Assembly (NCBI GenBank): GCA_020740775.1
Contig: JAHEWK010000001.1
Coordinates: forward strand, 992,001 to 1,056,000
DNA length: 64,000 bases
Direction of reading: 5' to 3'
Source: Ilyonectria destructans
Taxonomy: Eukaryota > Ascomycota > Sordariomycetes > Hypocreales > Nectriaceae
Part shown: one piece after another, positions 22,825 through 34,393 of the stretch
Layout of the letters: each line of letters opens with the position of its first letter
Numbering within the stretch: position 1 is the first letter of the stretch
Notes under the pieces: model-generated
The model's input: the letters and a program-made list of their open reading frames with translations, nothing else
Database searches by the model: none
What the model was told of the DNA's origin: nothing
Made by a program: the position numbers and the translations under genes

Positions 22825-23177
22825 GTTTGCAGCAGCTGGTAGTCTCATTTCTTGTTTTCTCTACATTCTTCCCTTTATTCTAGTAATCATGTAAAGTTAT
22901 TCAGTCTCGATTATCTTACTAGTCTTAAAGGCATTTTATCCAACCAAAGTTGGCGGGCACGCCTCCCTCCCCTAAATTAGGTCTAAATGTGTCGAGAACC
23001 ATGGCGGATATCTTCACGCCAAGCAAAGATTGTTTCAATTCTAAAATGTGAGATCTAGCCAATGAAACCATTGACACAGCGTCTCATAAGATTCTTTATA
23101 TCTAGAACGATCGATTTCAGTGGGCTGGGTTATATTTACACAGTGTTGGCCTCCATCCTGAGATGTTGTTGATCTGT
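22825..23177. other. Intergenic between convergent genes
   Basis: 3' flanks of the receptor and reductase genes. Nothing else seen. Confidence 0.5.
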
Positions 23178-24122
23178 CTAGAACTGGACATTGTTTTTGT
23201 CCGGGAGGGCAGCTAAGGCATCTTTTACAACGTCTTCAACCTCAGTCTCTGTCAAAATAGGTAGGCCAAGTAGTGCGTTCTCGACGCGCCCAGTGAAGTC
23301 CCCGCCATACCCCTCACCCCAAATCGCTCTCGACAGAAAACCGTACATCGCATTGCCAATATTTGGGTTGGCCTTTGTCAGTTCCTCGTATCCAGAGGCT
23401 TCAAGATCAGCCGTACTGGGGGCAGTGGTCGTCCACTCCTGAGGATCAATCTTCTTGGCAACAGCAATAAGCCCGTTTTGTGTGACAACTCCATCGTGAA
23501 TATAGACGCCCCTGTTCTTAGTCGCCTCAAGGTTTGTCAAGATCCCAACAACAGATTTCCCAATGGTTGACAAGCGCGTAGCACTGAAAGGCCTGTCTCC
23601 TCCGTCATAGAGTGTCGCAGAATGATCCTTTGCATTTATAATGAACCCAGCCTGGATGCCCCAGTCAAGAAAGGCATTATTAAACACCCACGTGTAAGAG
23701 AACGCTGGATGTTGTTTGGCCTTCTCGACGAGAGCATCCTGAACCTTCACCTTTTGAGAGTAAACTGGCAGGTTGCGAGTTCTTTGATTGGCTGTATCAG
23801 AACCGAATTCGCTTGGGATGAATCTCTTGACACCGGCAGTAATGGCGGCGTTGATTAGCGCAGGTTGGATGGAAATTGATTCTGTACCCAAGGTTGACAC
23901 AACCACGTCGACTCCATCTAGGGCTGCAACGAGGTCCCCTTCCACGGCATAGTCAACTTCCTTGATTGTCTGGTTTGGGTTGCTAGGAAGTTTTGAAGCA
24001 GCTTCACTGCCCTTCCGCGAGAGTACTGTAACGGGAACACCAGCGACCAGCAGCTCCTTCAATACTGCAGACCCCAAGGAGCCAGTAGCGCCAGCGAGAG
24101 CGACGGTGACATTGGCAGCCAT
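23178..24122 (-). CDS. NmrA-like / isoflavone-reductase-like NAD(P)-binding protein
   Basis: This is an atypical short-chain dehydrogenase of the NmrA/isoflavone reductase group. It either reduces a small aromatic substrate with NADPH or senses the NAD(P) redox state; the sequence cannot decide. It has a single exon of 314 aa starting MAANVTVALAGATGSLG, where GATGSLG (residues 10-16) is the dinucleotide-binding glycine motif. DVVVSTLGTESISIQPALI, AGVKRFIPSEFGSD and FSYTWVFNNAFLDWG are family landmarks. The position of a catalytic Lys in this group is taken by VYSQKVKVQDAL. The length is usual for the family and no targeting signal is seen. A MITE begins 209 bp upstream of its start. Confidence 0.9.
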   Translation of the reverse strand: MAANVTVALAGATGSLGSAVLKELLVAGVPVTVLSRKGSEAASKLPSNPNQTIKEVDYAVEGDLVAALDGVDVVVSTLGTESISIQPALINAAITAGVKRFIPSEFGSDTANQRTRNLPVYSQKVKVQDALVEKAKQHPAFSYTWVFNNAFLDWGIQAGFIINAKDHSATLYDGGDRPFSATRLSTIGKSVVGILTNLEATKNRGVYIHDGVVTQNGLIAVAKKIDPQEWTTTAPSTADLEASGYEELTKANPNIGNAMYGFLSRAIWGEGYGGDFTGRVENALLGLPILTETEVEDVVKDALAALPDKNNVQF

Positions 24123-25800
24123 TTCGATGGGATTTCAAACGCAAGAGACAATAGGAGATGCCTCTACGGGGAGGAAAATGCGATGGGGTCGAATGTGAGT
24201 GGGAGAGTTTCCAATTGTCGAGAGGCAGCGGGCGCCGGAGTCTTATACTTTGCTAAATTCCCTGCAACAGAGTTTCGAGGCGGAAATTTCCCCGCCCCCG
24301 CCAAATGCTACGGTCGCACATTATGAGGCACCAACGCGCAAAAACAAAAAACCCCAAATTTTTGTCAACCCCGATATAGGGCTGCAGCCTCCATAGGCCA
24401 CTATAAAATACAGTGCTCTAGCTACTGTAGCCCACTGTAGCCCGCACCTTTTCTAGCAGGCAACAGTGGCTATAAACTTTAAGCTTTATAGCAAGCTATA
24501 GCTACAACAGCCTATCCTCTACTAGATATAGGTCTATAGCTCCTATAGCTTGCTATAAGAAAGAAGGTTGCAGCTACTCTAGCCTGCTCTAAGAAGGAGG
24601 GTTGCGGCTGCTATAATTCAGTGTAAGAGTGAGGGCAGCTCTGCGGCCTGCTATATGAGAGGGGGCTGGAGCTGCTAGAGCCCGCTATACGATAGTGGGT
24701 TATAGTGGCCATAGCTCTATATTCATTTTCTTATAATTTTGGGGGGGGGTTCGTTTTTGCGCGTTAGCGAACCTTGCCGAGTAAGTTCACAGAACAAATC
24801 TCGCCGCGATGATCACTTAGGCGTTAATGAGAGTAATCGGTCAAGAAAAAGAACCCGACTCCCTATGGTCAATATAGCGATTGGCAAGAGTAAGACTCAA
24901 GCAACAACCTCATCATCACAAGACCTCTCCCAAATTGCCTAGACCTGTACATCGCTGCCCAAATTCCGGTTCCTTACGCTGAGTTAAACTACGGGGATGA
25001 TTCATCGAATTTATATCCAGGTACTTCTGCTCCACAACTTCTCGTCGACAATGCATCATGCCGGTAGGCATCGAACATCCCCTTCACACCGACCCCTCTC
25101 CATTAATATCGACAACGATAACCAAGTCCCGGCTCTCCAAGCCGACTTACTTTGTCGCCGTCCACTAAAAGCCGTGTTCCATCTCCCTTGCTCACCCGTT
25201 CTGTCCATTACCCCCGCTATCCCGCTTACTTCCACTACTAATAGGGACTAGGGATGTCGGCAAGAGGGCCACCAGCCGGTTTACCGTGTATTATTAACCT
25301 CAATGCAGCCTTAAACAAGTAGGCCTGACTTCTTACCGCGCGCGAATATGGCCAGCATCCAGCTCTTCGGTTCCGGTTAAATCCCCATGTCCAATATTTC
25401 CTTGCGGGGATGCAACCAGTTTGCAACTCCTCACTGGCGGATTACACGAGCCCATGTCAGCCCAATTCGTTTGCGCGGATCCTCAAGACTTGTGATCTTA
25501 TTTCCCGGCCATGAATCCACTTGAGACGGAACCATCGACGGGCTCTAACCTTAGGCGACGACTTGAATCGGACACCTCCATCCTTCGTAGGATCTACACC
25601 CTGCCACAGCCCTGCGAAGGGTTACCTTGAGCCAATTCAACACGCTAGCGACTCAATAATGCGAGGGGCGTGATCAATTCCCTCGGGCCTATTTGAAGGA
25701 TAAAAAGCGCACGATGCCGCCAGTTTCACCCATCCATCTGCTTGACCACTCCAAGAAATCACCGACCAACAGATCAATCCTTTTGTTCATTTCCCTCATC
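24123..25800. other. Intergenic region containing a MITE
   Basis: Apart from the element at 24331-24767 no gene or further repeat is visible. The last 120 bp before 25801 carry a TATA-like ATAAAAAG at about 25700 and a CAAC-rich leader of the secreted-protein gene. Confidence 0.45.
24331..24767. repeat. 437-bp MITE with terminal inverted repeats
   Basis: The left end CCAACGCGCAAAAACAAA and the reverse complement of the right end CTAACGCGCAAAAACGAA match over about 30 bp, both followed by a C run and AAATT. The interior consists of imperfect units built from GCTGCTATA, GCCTGCTATA and GAAGGTTGCAGC. There is no coding potential. Confidence 0.7.
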
Positions 25801-26317
25801 ATGAAGTTCTTTGCCACAATTTCTCTCTTCGCAGTCTCCGCAATGGCCGCTGACTGGGGTAAATCTTGCGAGGACGAGGTCCTGGACAATACCACCGGAA
25901 TTCTCACTGCCCGGTGTAACAATGGTGATGGTCAAGGTACATTTGCTGATACCGAGTTGTATTTGTATGGCTGCCTCAAGTACACAAACGGCAAGATCTC
26001 GGTATTTTCCCTTTCCCTCCCTCCGCATTGCTTATACTCACAATGTCCACAGGCGCCTGGTGGCGATGGTACCTTTGGGGATGTGTGCAAAGACTGCTCC
26101 GTCTATCGTCTTGACGATGCCCTCTACGGCTTTTTAGGCGTGACCCGACCTTGGATTAGCTGTACTTGCGACGGTTCCTCGGAGCCTGTGACTCTCAACC
26201 TCGGTACGTCCCCTATAGCACTTTTCAGGCTCCCGTAAGTCTGTTAAGCCGCTAATTCTATCTCTAGACATCACCTCCATCACCAACGTATATGGTGTAC
26301 TCGTGTGCTCTCGATAG
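25801..26317 (+). CDS. Small secreted cyanovirin-N-like (CVNH) protein
   Basis: This is a predicted extracellular lectin-like protein of 133 aa. Exons are 25801-26001, 26053-26203 and 26268-26317, with two GT-AG introns in consistent phases. The ATG at 25801 opens a signal peptide (MKFFATISLFAVSAMA, cleavage before ADWGKSC). The mature part has the two-fold pattern of CVNH domains: ILTARCNNGDGQG with DTELYLYGCLKYTNGKI in the first half, and WISCTCDGSSEPVTLNL with ITNVYGVLVC in the second. Cysteines are more numerous than in a minimal CVNH fold, as expected outside the cell. Fold assignment rests on pattern recognition; sugar binding and a defence or host-interaction role are inferred. Confidence 0.72.
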
Positions 26318-26679
26318 ACATTAAACAGCTATGTTCTAGGTCCTAGGCTCGATAGTAGGAGGAATTCATAGGATACAACTCAATTGGTGAATTCCGTCTA
26401 TAGCGAAGAGAAATCGGAACCCATAACCGGTACCTATAACCTGCATACCTATCGTCTTGACAATCCCGTGTTCATCAGGCGGAGTTAATCCCCAATCTAT
26501 TTATGGTAGTAGTCGTTAACCATCACCCAACGGCTTGTGTTTTTATGGAGATAGCGTACATGCATAACTTCTAGAAGATTCGCTGCCCATAGAAGATTGT
26601 ACATTTCATATTTATCGACATATTAGGCTAAGCTAATTGTTTACAGCTGGTCCTGCCTCGAAAGCCAGCGCTGACACCT
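26318..26679. other. Intergenic between convergent genes
   Basis: 3' flanks of the CVNH-like gene and of the MFS gene. Nothing else seen. Confidence 0.5.
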
Positions 26680-28614
26680 TTAGGCAACGTTGCCTCGGAC
26701 TTGTTTGATGCCCCTAACTTTGATATCTCTCCAAAAGAAGACGCAGGCCCAGCCAAGGGCGAGGATGCACACGCTGGTGATGAGCATATACCTCTGACTG
26801 TCACCGTACGCGAGAGCAATTCCATGTCGGATCTCAGTACCTTGTCTATATGCCAGCTGGGTATACATGCTGCCGTAGATAGAATCGATATCGGCTTCCG
26901 GGGGGAGATGGACAATGAGGCGGTCTCGGAACGTTCCAGTCCAGACAGCCGCAGCAACAGTTGAGCCCACAGCGGTGCCAATGCTTCCAAAGAGATCGAG
27001 AATCGCAATGAGGACAGCAATGTGCTGGTGATCTGAAGGAGCCATCATAGCCATCTCGCCTGAAATGACAACGGGACCGCCAGCAAACGCAACAAAGATT
27101 TGGGTCATGATAACATAGCCAATAGGTGTATCAGGCTGGCGGAAGTGGATCATGAGGCCAACACCCAACAGCATTAGTGGAATGGCGAAGTAGAGGTTGA
27201 CCCACTTGAACCGACCGGTCCGAACCATCAGGAAACCTATCACGAGGCCCGAGAAGCAAGATCCCACGCGGTATATGTTGCTGATATAGGTGGCTTGGGT
27301 GACACCAGTGTTCCACACGACCAATAGCATAGATGTGAAGTAGCTTCCCCAGATGGCCGAGTTCCAGAAGACAAAGGTGAACATGAGGCCGCCGAAGAAG
27401 ACGGTTCGGTCGGCAAGGAGGCTGTACGGGATGAAGGTAACTGGGGCGAATAACTTTTCCCAGATGACGAAAGCGATGATTAATAGGCCACCTACAACAA
27501 TCATGGCGATGATCATGGGCGACTTCCAACCATCAGGCTGACGGGAGTAAATTGACATCGGTAAGAGGAACAGAGTCATTCCAGCGGTGAGAATGAGGAT
27601 GCCAAATAAATCAGCTTCAATGCACCAATCAAGTGCAGCCTTGATGGAAATGGTCGGTTTGCGAGGGTTAATGAGGCCTTGCTTCTCAGCTTTACGACTG
27701 TTCATAAAGAACAGGATAGCAAGCGGAGAGACAACAATGGGAATAACGAGAGTCCAAATGCCAAAGCCCCACCGAAAGCCAATACCCTGGATTATACTGT
27801 CTGCCATGGGGCCACCGATCCAGGTAGTGACGATATAAGGAGAGGTGGCGAAGGCCAGCATAAGGGGGCGATTAACCAGCGATGAGGTATCAGAGATGAA
27901 GACGGTCATGCAGTAGCTCACTCCTTGGGCTCTGTAAAATCATGTTAGTAAGAAGGCGAGAAGAAGCAGGCAGAGTTCAAATAGTTATACCCAGTGACGG
28001 AAAAGACCTGTGCGGCAACGTATGCCTCGACGTTGGGGCAGCCGGCCATCAAGATGAAACCGATGGTCCAAATAAGCATGGTGATGACGAGAGTGTGGGG
28101 ACGACCCCAGGTATCCATGATCTTGGCAAATACAAGCTTAGACAAACCACCAAATAAGCTTGAAATGATGCCGGTGACGGCTGTGAGAGAATGGGCCGAG
28201 AACTCGCTGGTCACGAAGAGGTTGAGACTGCGTGTTACTACCTCCTGCGTGGACGTGATGAAGTAGATGAGCCAAATTCTATTTGAATTAGCTCAGATGC
28301 GCGATTTGAGGTCTTGGAGATGTTTGGTCTCTTGCGGTGACAGTCCAGCGACAGTGTAGGCCACGTCGGACGTCCACTTACATCCCATAGGCGGCAATCA
28401 TGTCGCGCTTAGTCCAGACGGTGGTGATAGCCTCAATTTGGCGCACACCAGCCTGGTAATTGCTTGTGGCATCGGGAATGCCTTTCGGGTCTGTGTCGGC
28501 GTCTTGTACGGCATCTGAGCCACCCATGTTCTTGGCGTTGCTCTCGGCGGTGATGGCATCGGGCGCAGGCTGGGCGTGGTTCGAAACCGACTTGGTCTTG
28601 GAAATGAAGCCCAT
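26680..28614 (-). CDS. MFS transporter, siderophore-iron (SIT/Mir-like) type
   Basis: This is a predicted plasma-membrane proton symporter for ferric siderophores. Minus-strand exons are 28614-28382, 28278-27991 and 27931-26680; both introns are GT-AG and the phases fit, giving 590 aa. The long polar N-terminus, the loop DTWGRPHTLVITMLIW (the MFS motif between TM2 and TM3), and AAQVFSVTGYN-type and AQGVSYCMTVFISDTSS-type segments resemble the SIT subfamily of MirA/MirB and Arn1-4. There are about 14 hydrophobic helices, including WSYFTSML-like and QIFVAFAGGPVVISG segments. It is divergent from a CFEM-GPI gene, with a palindromic iron-type GATA site between them, which supports an iron role. 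The substrate siderophore is unknown. Confidence 0.85.
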
Positions 28615-29909
28615 GATGGGCGCCTAATGAGGCACTTGAAACCAATTGCAGGCGTTGGAGGCGCGAGCTTGGAAGTGAAGAGACACAGAGCGTCGTAGCT
28701 TGCGACGTTGGAAGGGACGGAGGCACCGATAATCAGATGCATCGGGAGGGATATTATAACAGGTAGGTAAACATCCACGGCTACCGTTACCGGAACTTGA
28801 GCAGCCCTAACCCACAACCCCTACCCGACTCACATGTGGTTTTAGCTTGGGATGGGTATGGGAGCCATCGGCCCGTAGCAAAGCTTGGTGGGATGGATAG
28901 TGGGGAAGTTTCCAGGATTCAAGGGTACAGAATGACAGATTTGCATGGAACTCCGTTCCGCAGCACCTAGGGCTGGATAATATGCAAACAGAAGCTGGCA
29001 TGTGCATGGCTGCTGCCGATCTGGCCGGCGTCGGGGCCAGGATACGAGTGAGCAAGGGACAACATCATCACCACCAGCATCGGAGAGCGAGAAGCCATGG
29101 AGGATTAACGGAGAGTCAGCCCCGCTGCACGACTTGCTCAAAATGGCTCGCTCGGCCGGGAACCGAAATCTAAACCGTGGTGGGTAGACGCACAGGCTAT
29201 ACAGAAAGAAGAAAGCGCATCACGCAAAGGTGAGCATCCATTGGTGACAACGCGAGGCCGAGGCAGCCCTCTTCGCCAAGCCAAGACAAGCTTAAATTTG
29301 TCTGTTTAGTGGGTGTGAACCATGACATGGGACAGCGGTCAACAGGGCTGTAATGCTGCTCCTGGTAGCCGGGGCCATGTCCAACGTGGAGAAGCGTCCG
29401 CCGTGGGACCTTGGCAGTCCAATGAAGCATCTTATCTGATGATCAGATAACTATTGATCTGGTCATGGGAGGGTCCAGTGCGGCCAATCGGCTGACTGCA
29501 ACCCCTGGACCTCGTTTAGAGCTTCCTCCCCTGTAATCCTCGCTGGGCCCTTTTGCTGCACGGCTTCGCTTGTTGCTCCGTTGATTCCGTCCCTCCCAGC
29601 CCAAACTCACTGTCGTCTGCATCCGTTATAAGAAAATCACACTACGGTCTACAGGGCCCCAGACTCAGCTAGATGGTTGGTGCTGACGCTTATGCGAGGC
29701 CTCGGCTATGGACCGACGCCAAGCCATAGAGCTCTTGAGCGATTTCGGCCCTGGGAAAAGACAGCTATAAACTGCATGTGCCGGCATGAGAACATGTTTT
29801 CTTCAATTTTTGCGTCTCTTGATCCCATTCCTTAGAACCCAATTCACCCTCGATCATCTAATCCACGTACTCCCCCTCTTCCAATATTACAGTCGAGGGC
29901 ATCCCAACC
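28615..29909. other. Divergent intergenic region of the iron pair
   Basis: 1.3 kb between the divergent MFS and CFEM genes, presumed to hold both promoters. The outstanding sequence is the GATA palindrome at 29432-29450. No coding frame is supported. Confidence 0.6.
29432..29450. promoter_or_regulatory. Palindromic double ATCAGATAA site (SreA/SRE/Fep1-type GATA)
   Basis: TTATCTGAT (29432-29440), one base, then ATCAGATAA (29442-29450) form a perfect palindrome. ATCWGATAA is the known binding consensus of the iron-regulatory GATA repressors SreA, SRE and Fep1. It lies 460 bp before the CFEM start and 818 bp before the MFS start, so one site could repress both under iron sufficiency. Binding is inferred. 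Confidence 0.65.
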
Positions 29910-30574
29910 ATGAAGACTTCAATCTTCATCCTCACGGCGCTTGCCACCAGCTTCACCGCAGCCGAGGTCAAGAAGGAAGATTACTTCCCAGAGTGCTCCA
30001 TCGATTGCCTCAATGACGGCACCGAAAAGGCCACAGACTGCTCAACCACCGATGCCGTCTGCTGGTGCGTCCAGTCCAACTACGAGGCCATCTACAATCA
30101 GGCGCTCGCCTGTGTCTTGAAGGAGTGCGGCGCTGATAAAGCCACTGGTATATCTCTACCCCTTTCTGCAGTCTAGCAATTTATCACATAAGGCACAGTA
30201 ATCACTGACACGCCTCTCAACCTTTAGAGTCGGTTCTCCCTGCCGCCATCGAGTTTTGCTCGGCTGCCTCCTCGTCTACCTCAGCCCTCGGCGGCACTGC
30301 GACCGGCAAAAGTTCACCCAACTCATCAATTGACGATACCGATAAGACCAGCACCATTGCGACTGTCACCACCGCCTCGGACGCCGAGTCGACTTCCACC
30401 CCCAGCTCCTCCACATCCGCATCCGCATCCACGCCTACCTCTGACTCTGGCTCTGCCTCAGGCTCTGACTCGGGCGCTGTCGTTAGCACCACCTCCAGTA
30501 CTGATGCTGCCGCTGCCATGGGGACCATGGGCGTCTTGGGCATGCTGGTTATGGGTGCTGCTGCTGTCCTGTAG
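29910..30574 (+). CDS. CFEM-domain GPI-anchored cell-surface protein
   Basis: This is a predicted wall- or membrane-anchored haem/iron-binding protein of 194 aa. Exons are 29910-30147 and 30228-30574; the 80-bp intron is GT-AG and in phase. A signal peptide (MKTSIFILTALATSFTAA) precedes a complete CFEM domain with eight cysteines at about 29, 33, 44, 51, 53, 68, 73 and 90. Asp48 in STTDAVCWC stands at the position of the axial haem ligand in Csa2-type proteins. A Ser/Thr-rich stalk (about 93-170) follows, then a short hydrophobic C-terminal tail (MGVLGMLVMGAAAVL), the layout of a GPI signal. Divergent pairing with a siderophore-type MFS points to iron acquisition; a purely structural wall role is the alternative. 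Confidence 0.9.
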
Positions 30575-31661
30575 AGCTGGCTCCAGGGTTTTGATAGTGG
30601 GGGCAGTTTATGCCAGATAACTCAAGTACGTATTATCTAGATTAATAGCCAAGACAAATGAGATCAAATAACCACTGTCGTTAGTGTGTATTTGTTCTTC
30701 AGCCATACTAAATATCGTTTGATTGATAGAGCGACACAGTAGCTGCGAGCTTGAGGCGCTCACAATACAATGTAGGATTGTCACAGGTTCACCTTTGCCT
30801 CGGGTCCTCAATTCAGCGATCCTTACTACTATGGGTAATTATGTCAGTCTCTCGACAGTACAATCCCATTGGGGTGATGAGGCGCGTCCCCGAGCGTCTA
30901 CCTCAGGACTTTAGGATATTATTACAGTGGGAAGGAAAAATAAAGACGACTAGCGTGATGTCGAGGTTCTTGTCTCCCAGAATTCTATTACAGATGCATC
31001 ATTTCCAGTCCAGTAGACCTTGGACTGGTCTTTTTCTCCATGCAAGAATTGAAACCAATTTAGGTTGGTAGCGCAGATGGATGGTTAGGCAACTGATCGC
31101 CATTTATTTTATGATTTAAATATGAATCTATGTTAAGGTTTCAGAGCCTTGGACGTAGGTGATTGTATTGTGTAATTTTGCCTTGTCCCAGATGTGAAAT
31201 TCAGCGACTTTGTCCTTACTCTAGCTAGTCTCCAGTGTGGGGTTACTTGGTGATTTGTGCGGCGTTTGTTCGTCATGCCTAGGTGACAGGCGAAGAGTTT
31301 ACTAGCCACTATTAATAGGACGCATAATAGGCTACTACATAGTGCATAGTAGGAAGCGCCACGGCCCAAGCTGAATCATTGGCGCATGGATGCATCCACA
31401 CATAACTGGATAATACAAGTGTGGCTCCTTCAGCTGCTGGTAGCTGCCCTGTAGCGCGCCGCCGAGGCAGAATTCAAGGGTTCCTTCGTAAGCATCGAGC
31501 CGAACTAATGAACAACTATTAATGAACGAAATGTCCCATTTTCATGTCGCTGGAATGCATATTCTTGCTCTCCCTTTCGATCCTAGCCCAGCTCACCCTC
31601 CGAAATATTGTCGGTACAATTTGAGATTAAGGGTTAGGATGCCGAGGGTGACGTGACAGCA
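30575..31661. other. Intergenic, no gene seen
   Basis: About 1.1 kb without supported coding sequence or repeat. Confidence 0.45.
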
Positions 31662-32601
31662 ATGGCCACTTCTACCGTCGAAAACACTGGCTACTGCTTC
31701 ATCCCATCTGGCCTCAGCCTCCCCCAACGTTATAGTAACGTACATTGTCCCTCTTCCAAGAAGGTCCTTTTGATGTTCCTCATCTATGGCATCATCTCGA
31801 TCATCACCAACCTCATTCTCGGCTCTGACAACGCCCGTCGCTCTCTTTCCTTCTGGGGTCGTAGAAGATATGGCAGACGACCATCATTATGGCCGGGTGT
31901 CGCAACGGCCATTCTGCACATCTTCTTCGCTATGGCAGTTGCTAAAATCATCATCAACGGCGGCTTCAAAGCCGGCTTTTCCTCATTGTGTCTCCTCTGG
32001 ATAACCCGCCCGCGGTTTAGCGCCGTCATGACTATACGAATGAATTATACCTACGGTCAAGCGTACAGCACGCTATTATTCGACCATTTCCTTGCCGAGG
32101 CGATTCTCGAAATTGTTGTTGTCCCATTTGCCACTAAATTCGTTGGCACACCTCACTCTTCAGACCCTTTCTGCGATGGAGTAGAAATGACTCCATGGCA
32201 GAAGTATTTGCGCTTCATGATGGCCGGCGCAGGGTGGGCGGTGATCGCTACAGGCGTGGCTCACATCTTTGTTTTGGGAGCGTTCTTGGTTTCAGAGTTC
32301 TACGTCCGCAACGCGAAAATGTTTTCAGAGAGCGAGCGTCGTTGGGATGGTTTTACTAGTCGTGTGGTGGAAATAGGGTGGGTGATTTCATGGGTTTCCT
32401 TCATTGCGAGCTGGGTGTTGTGGGCGAGTAAGTACTCTCTTTCTCCTAGGGGGATGTTCAAGAGGACTAATTAATAATTATCTAGCATTTCTTCAACTGG
32501 CCGGAGAGGCATACTGTCCATCCAACATCGGGGTGATTGGCGTTTTGTTCGGGTGCCTTCCCCTTGTTGCCTCACTGGTGCGACCATGGACGAACATTTA
32601 G
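31662..32601 (+). CDS. Hypothetical multi-pass membrane protein
   Basis: I do not recognise the family. Exons are 31662-32427 and 32486-32601, joined by a 58-bp GTAAGT...TAG intron; the protein is 293 aa and the start is the first ATG in frame (MATSTVENTGYCFIPSG). Hydrophobic segments follow in order: VLLMFLIYGIISIITNLIL, GVATAILHIFFAMAVAKII, AEAILEIVVVPFATKFV, GWAVIATGVAHIFVLGAFLV, EIGWVISWVSFIASWVL and, from exon 2, VIGVLFGCLPLVASLV. That makes about six to seven TM helices. A basic loop, GRRRYGRRPS, sits between the first two, and an acidic/aromatic loop (SERRWDGFTSRV) before the last. The intron join keeps the last helices in frame, which supports the model. Confidence 0.72.
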
Positions 32602-34393
32602 CTCTTTTCGTCAGGAGAATTATGAATGCAACCCCATAACTCACAACAGATCTTAAATCCGGTACAGAACCCAATTTTAATTTTTGCTATTTTCTATCTA
32701 TGCATGTTTTGAGCAAGCTACGTGTCCTACTTTTACCATCTCATGTGTACGTTGCCGACTACCAAATAAGGCGGTCATGACCATCCTATGAAATAAAACC
32801 ACGCTATCGAGGCAGTTTGAGTGGAGAGTAGTACAGTTGATTGGCCCCTGTTGATAGATTGATCCGATAAGATAATTCTGTCTCACTGCTAGCCCGGCTT
32901 ACGGGTCGCCAAGTCATTGGGCCTTGTTCCGAAGTATGATGTGGTTTGGGTCTGAGTTGCCGTTCCTTTGAACAACATGCAAGCACGAGGAAAGAACGAG
33001 AACATTGACCAAAACCACTATTGGATTATCTCTTGTATCTGGTTTCTCTAACTTCCAGTTTCTCAACTATCAAATTCAGGCATGCAATTTAGACTAGGGG
33101 ATATTCCGGGGGTCAACTAGTTGCATGTAGCAATGATCTGCGCCGACAACAAACAAAGCAGCAATACGGCAATCTTAGATAAAGTTCAGCTAACCTCTTG
33201 TAAATCTAACAAACTGGTGGATCCGTGAGATTTAAACGTGCATCAGGGTAGAACTTGGTCGCGATCCGGAAGGGAAGAGTTTTGGCCCGGGAAAAGCAAG
33301 AAAACGGAGACGATCGATAACTTTGACGGCAATAGCGGCTACGAATTTGGGAGGCAGAAATATTTAAAGCGAAAGCGGGTGCCAGGCATACTGACCAGCT
33401 GCCTGCACAGAACAGCGGAGCGCGTCTGATGAAGTGTATTTGTTCTGAGCGGTTCGTGCACAAAACGATACGAAGGTCTGAGCGCAGTGGCATGAGGATC
33501 CAGGATCCAGGATCCACCGTTGACAAGTGAGAAGTGCCGTGGTCACGAGGGTGCAATTTGGAATTGCCCAAGATGGGATTCCCATGTCCGGTGAGTGAGT
33601 GCAGTATTACATTTACGAGATGGGAGAGAGGAACCCAGGGTTGCTTATTATGGAGTCAGAATGTCGGAATGTCGGAATATCAACGTTGGCGCGTCACGCA
33701 GCGAATGGCAAGTAGCTCTGTCGTCGGACAACAGCGGCTGTCCCCGAGACGGGATTGGCGATGGAGACAAATTACTTCACTTGAGGGCAGGGGTTGACCG
33801 GTGAATAGTCACTTCTGATTGGCGAATAGTGACTTGTGACTGGTGACTATGTGCCGCAAAAAGAAAAACGGTGAGGGTTTCGAGTGCATCGACTGCTCAA
33901 GGTGAGGGAGCGCTGAGCTGCGCTGGGCTCAATTGGGCGCACGTGACGGACAAAAATCCACAATGGTCCAGGTGACCTCTGTTTTTTCCGTCTCCACCGA
34001 ACGGCCCATTCCCAGTCGGGACGCCGTCCATTGGATTGGATTCCACGATCCACGGCCTTGCCTCGCCTCGCCTCGCCTCGCCAAGCGTGCAGCTGAGCGA
34101 GCGAGTGAGTGAGAGATTGACGACTGAGTGGCTGCGCGAGAGAGAGAGAGACTGCGCCGAGGACGACAACGTCTCTGCGTGTGTATCAGATCGGATCGCC
34201 TCACAACAACAGACGGCACACCACGGCGAGCTAGCTAGCGGCCAGCCTCGCTGCTACGGTACCTCTCGTCCAGACGACTCTAGGCTCTAGCCTCGCACGC
34301 AACAAGCTCCAGCTCCTCCGTCCTCCTCCGCATTCTTCCCTCCTCTTCATCTCCATCCTTCTCCTCTACCAATCCCAATTGCGACTCCCTCCC
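32602..34393. other. 1.8-kb intergenic region
   Basis: No gene seen. From about 34055 the sequence is a likely promoter/leader with a (GCCTC)n-type microsatellite (34060-34083), GAGA runs at about 34138-34152 and a CT-rich leader into the ATG at 34394. Confidence 0.45.

Noticed and set aside
30217..30543. Acidic Glu/Val-rich minus-strand frame
   Set aside because: Antisense shadow of the Ser/Thr-rich stalk of the CFEM-GPI protein.
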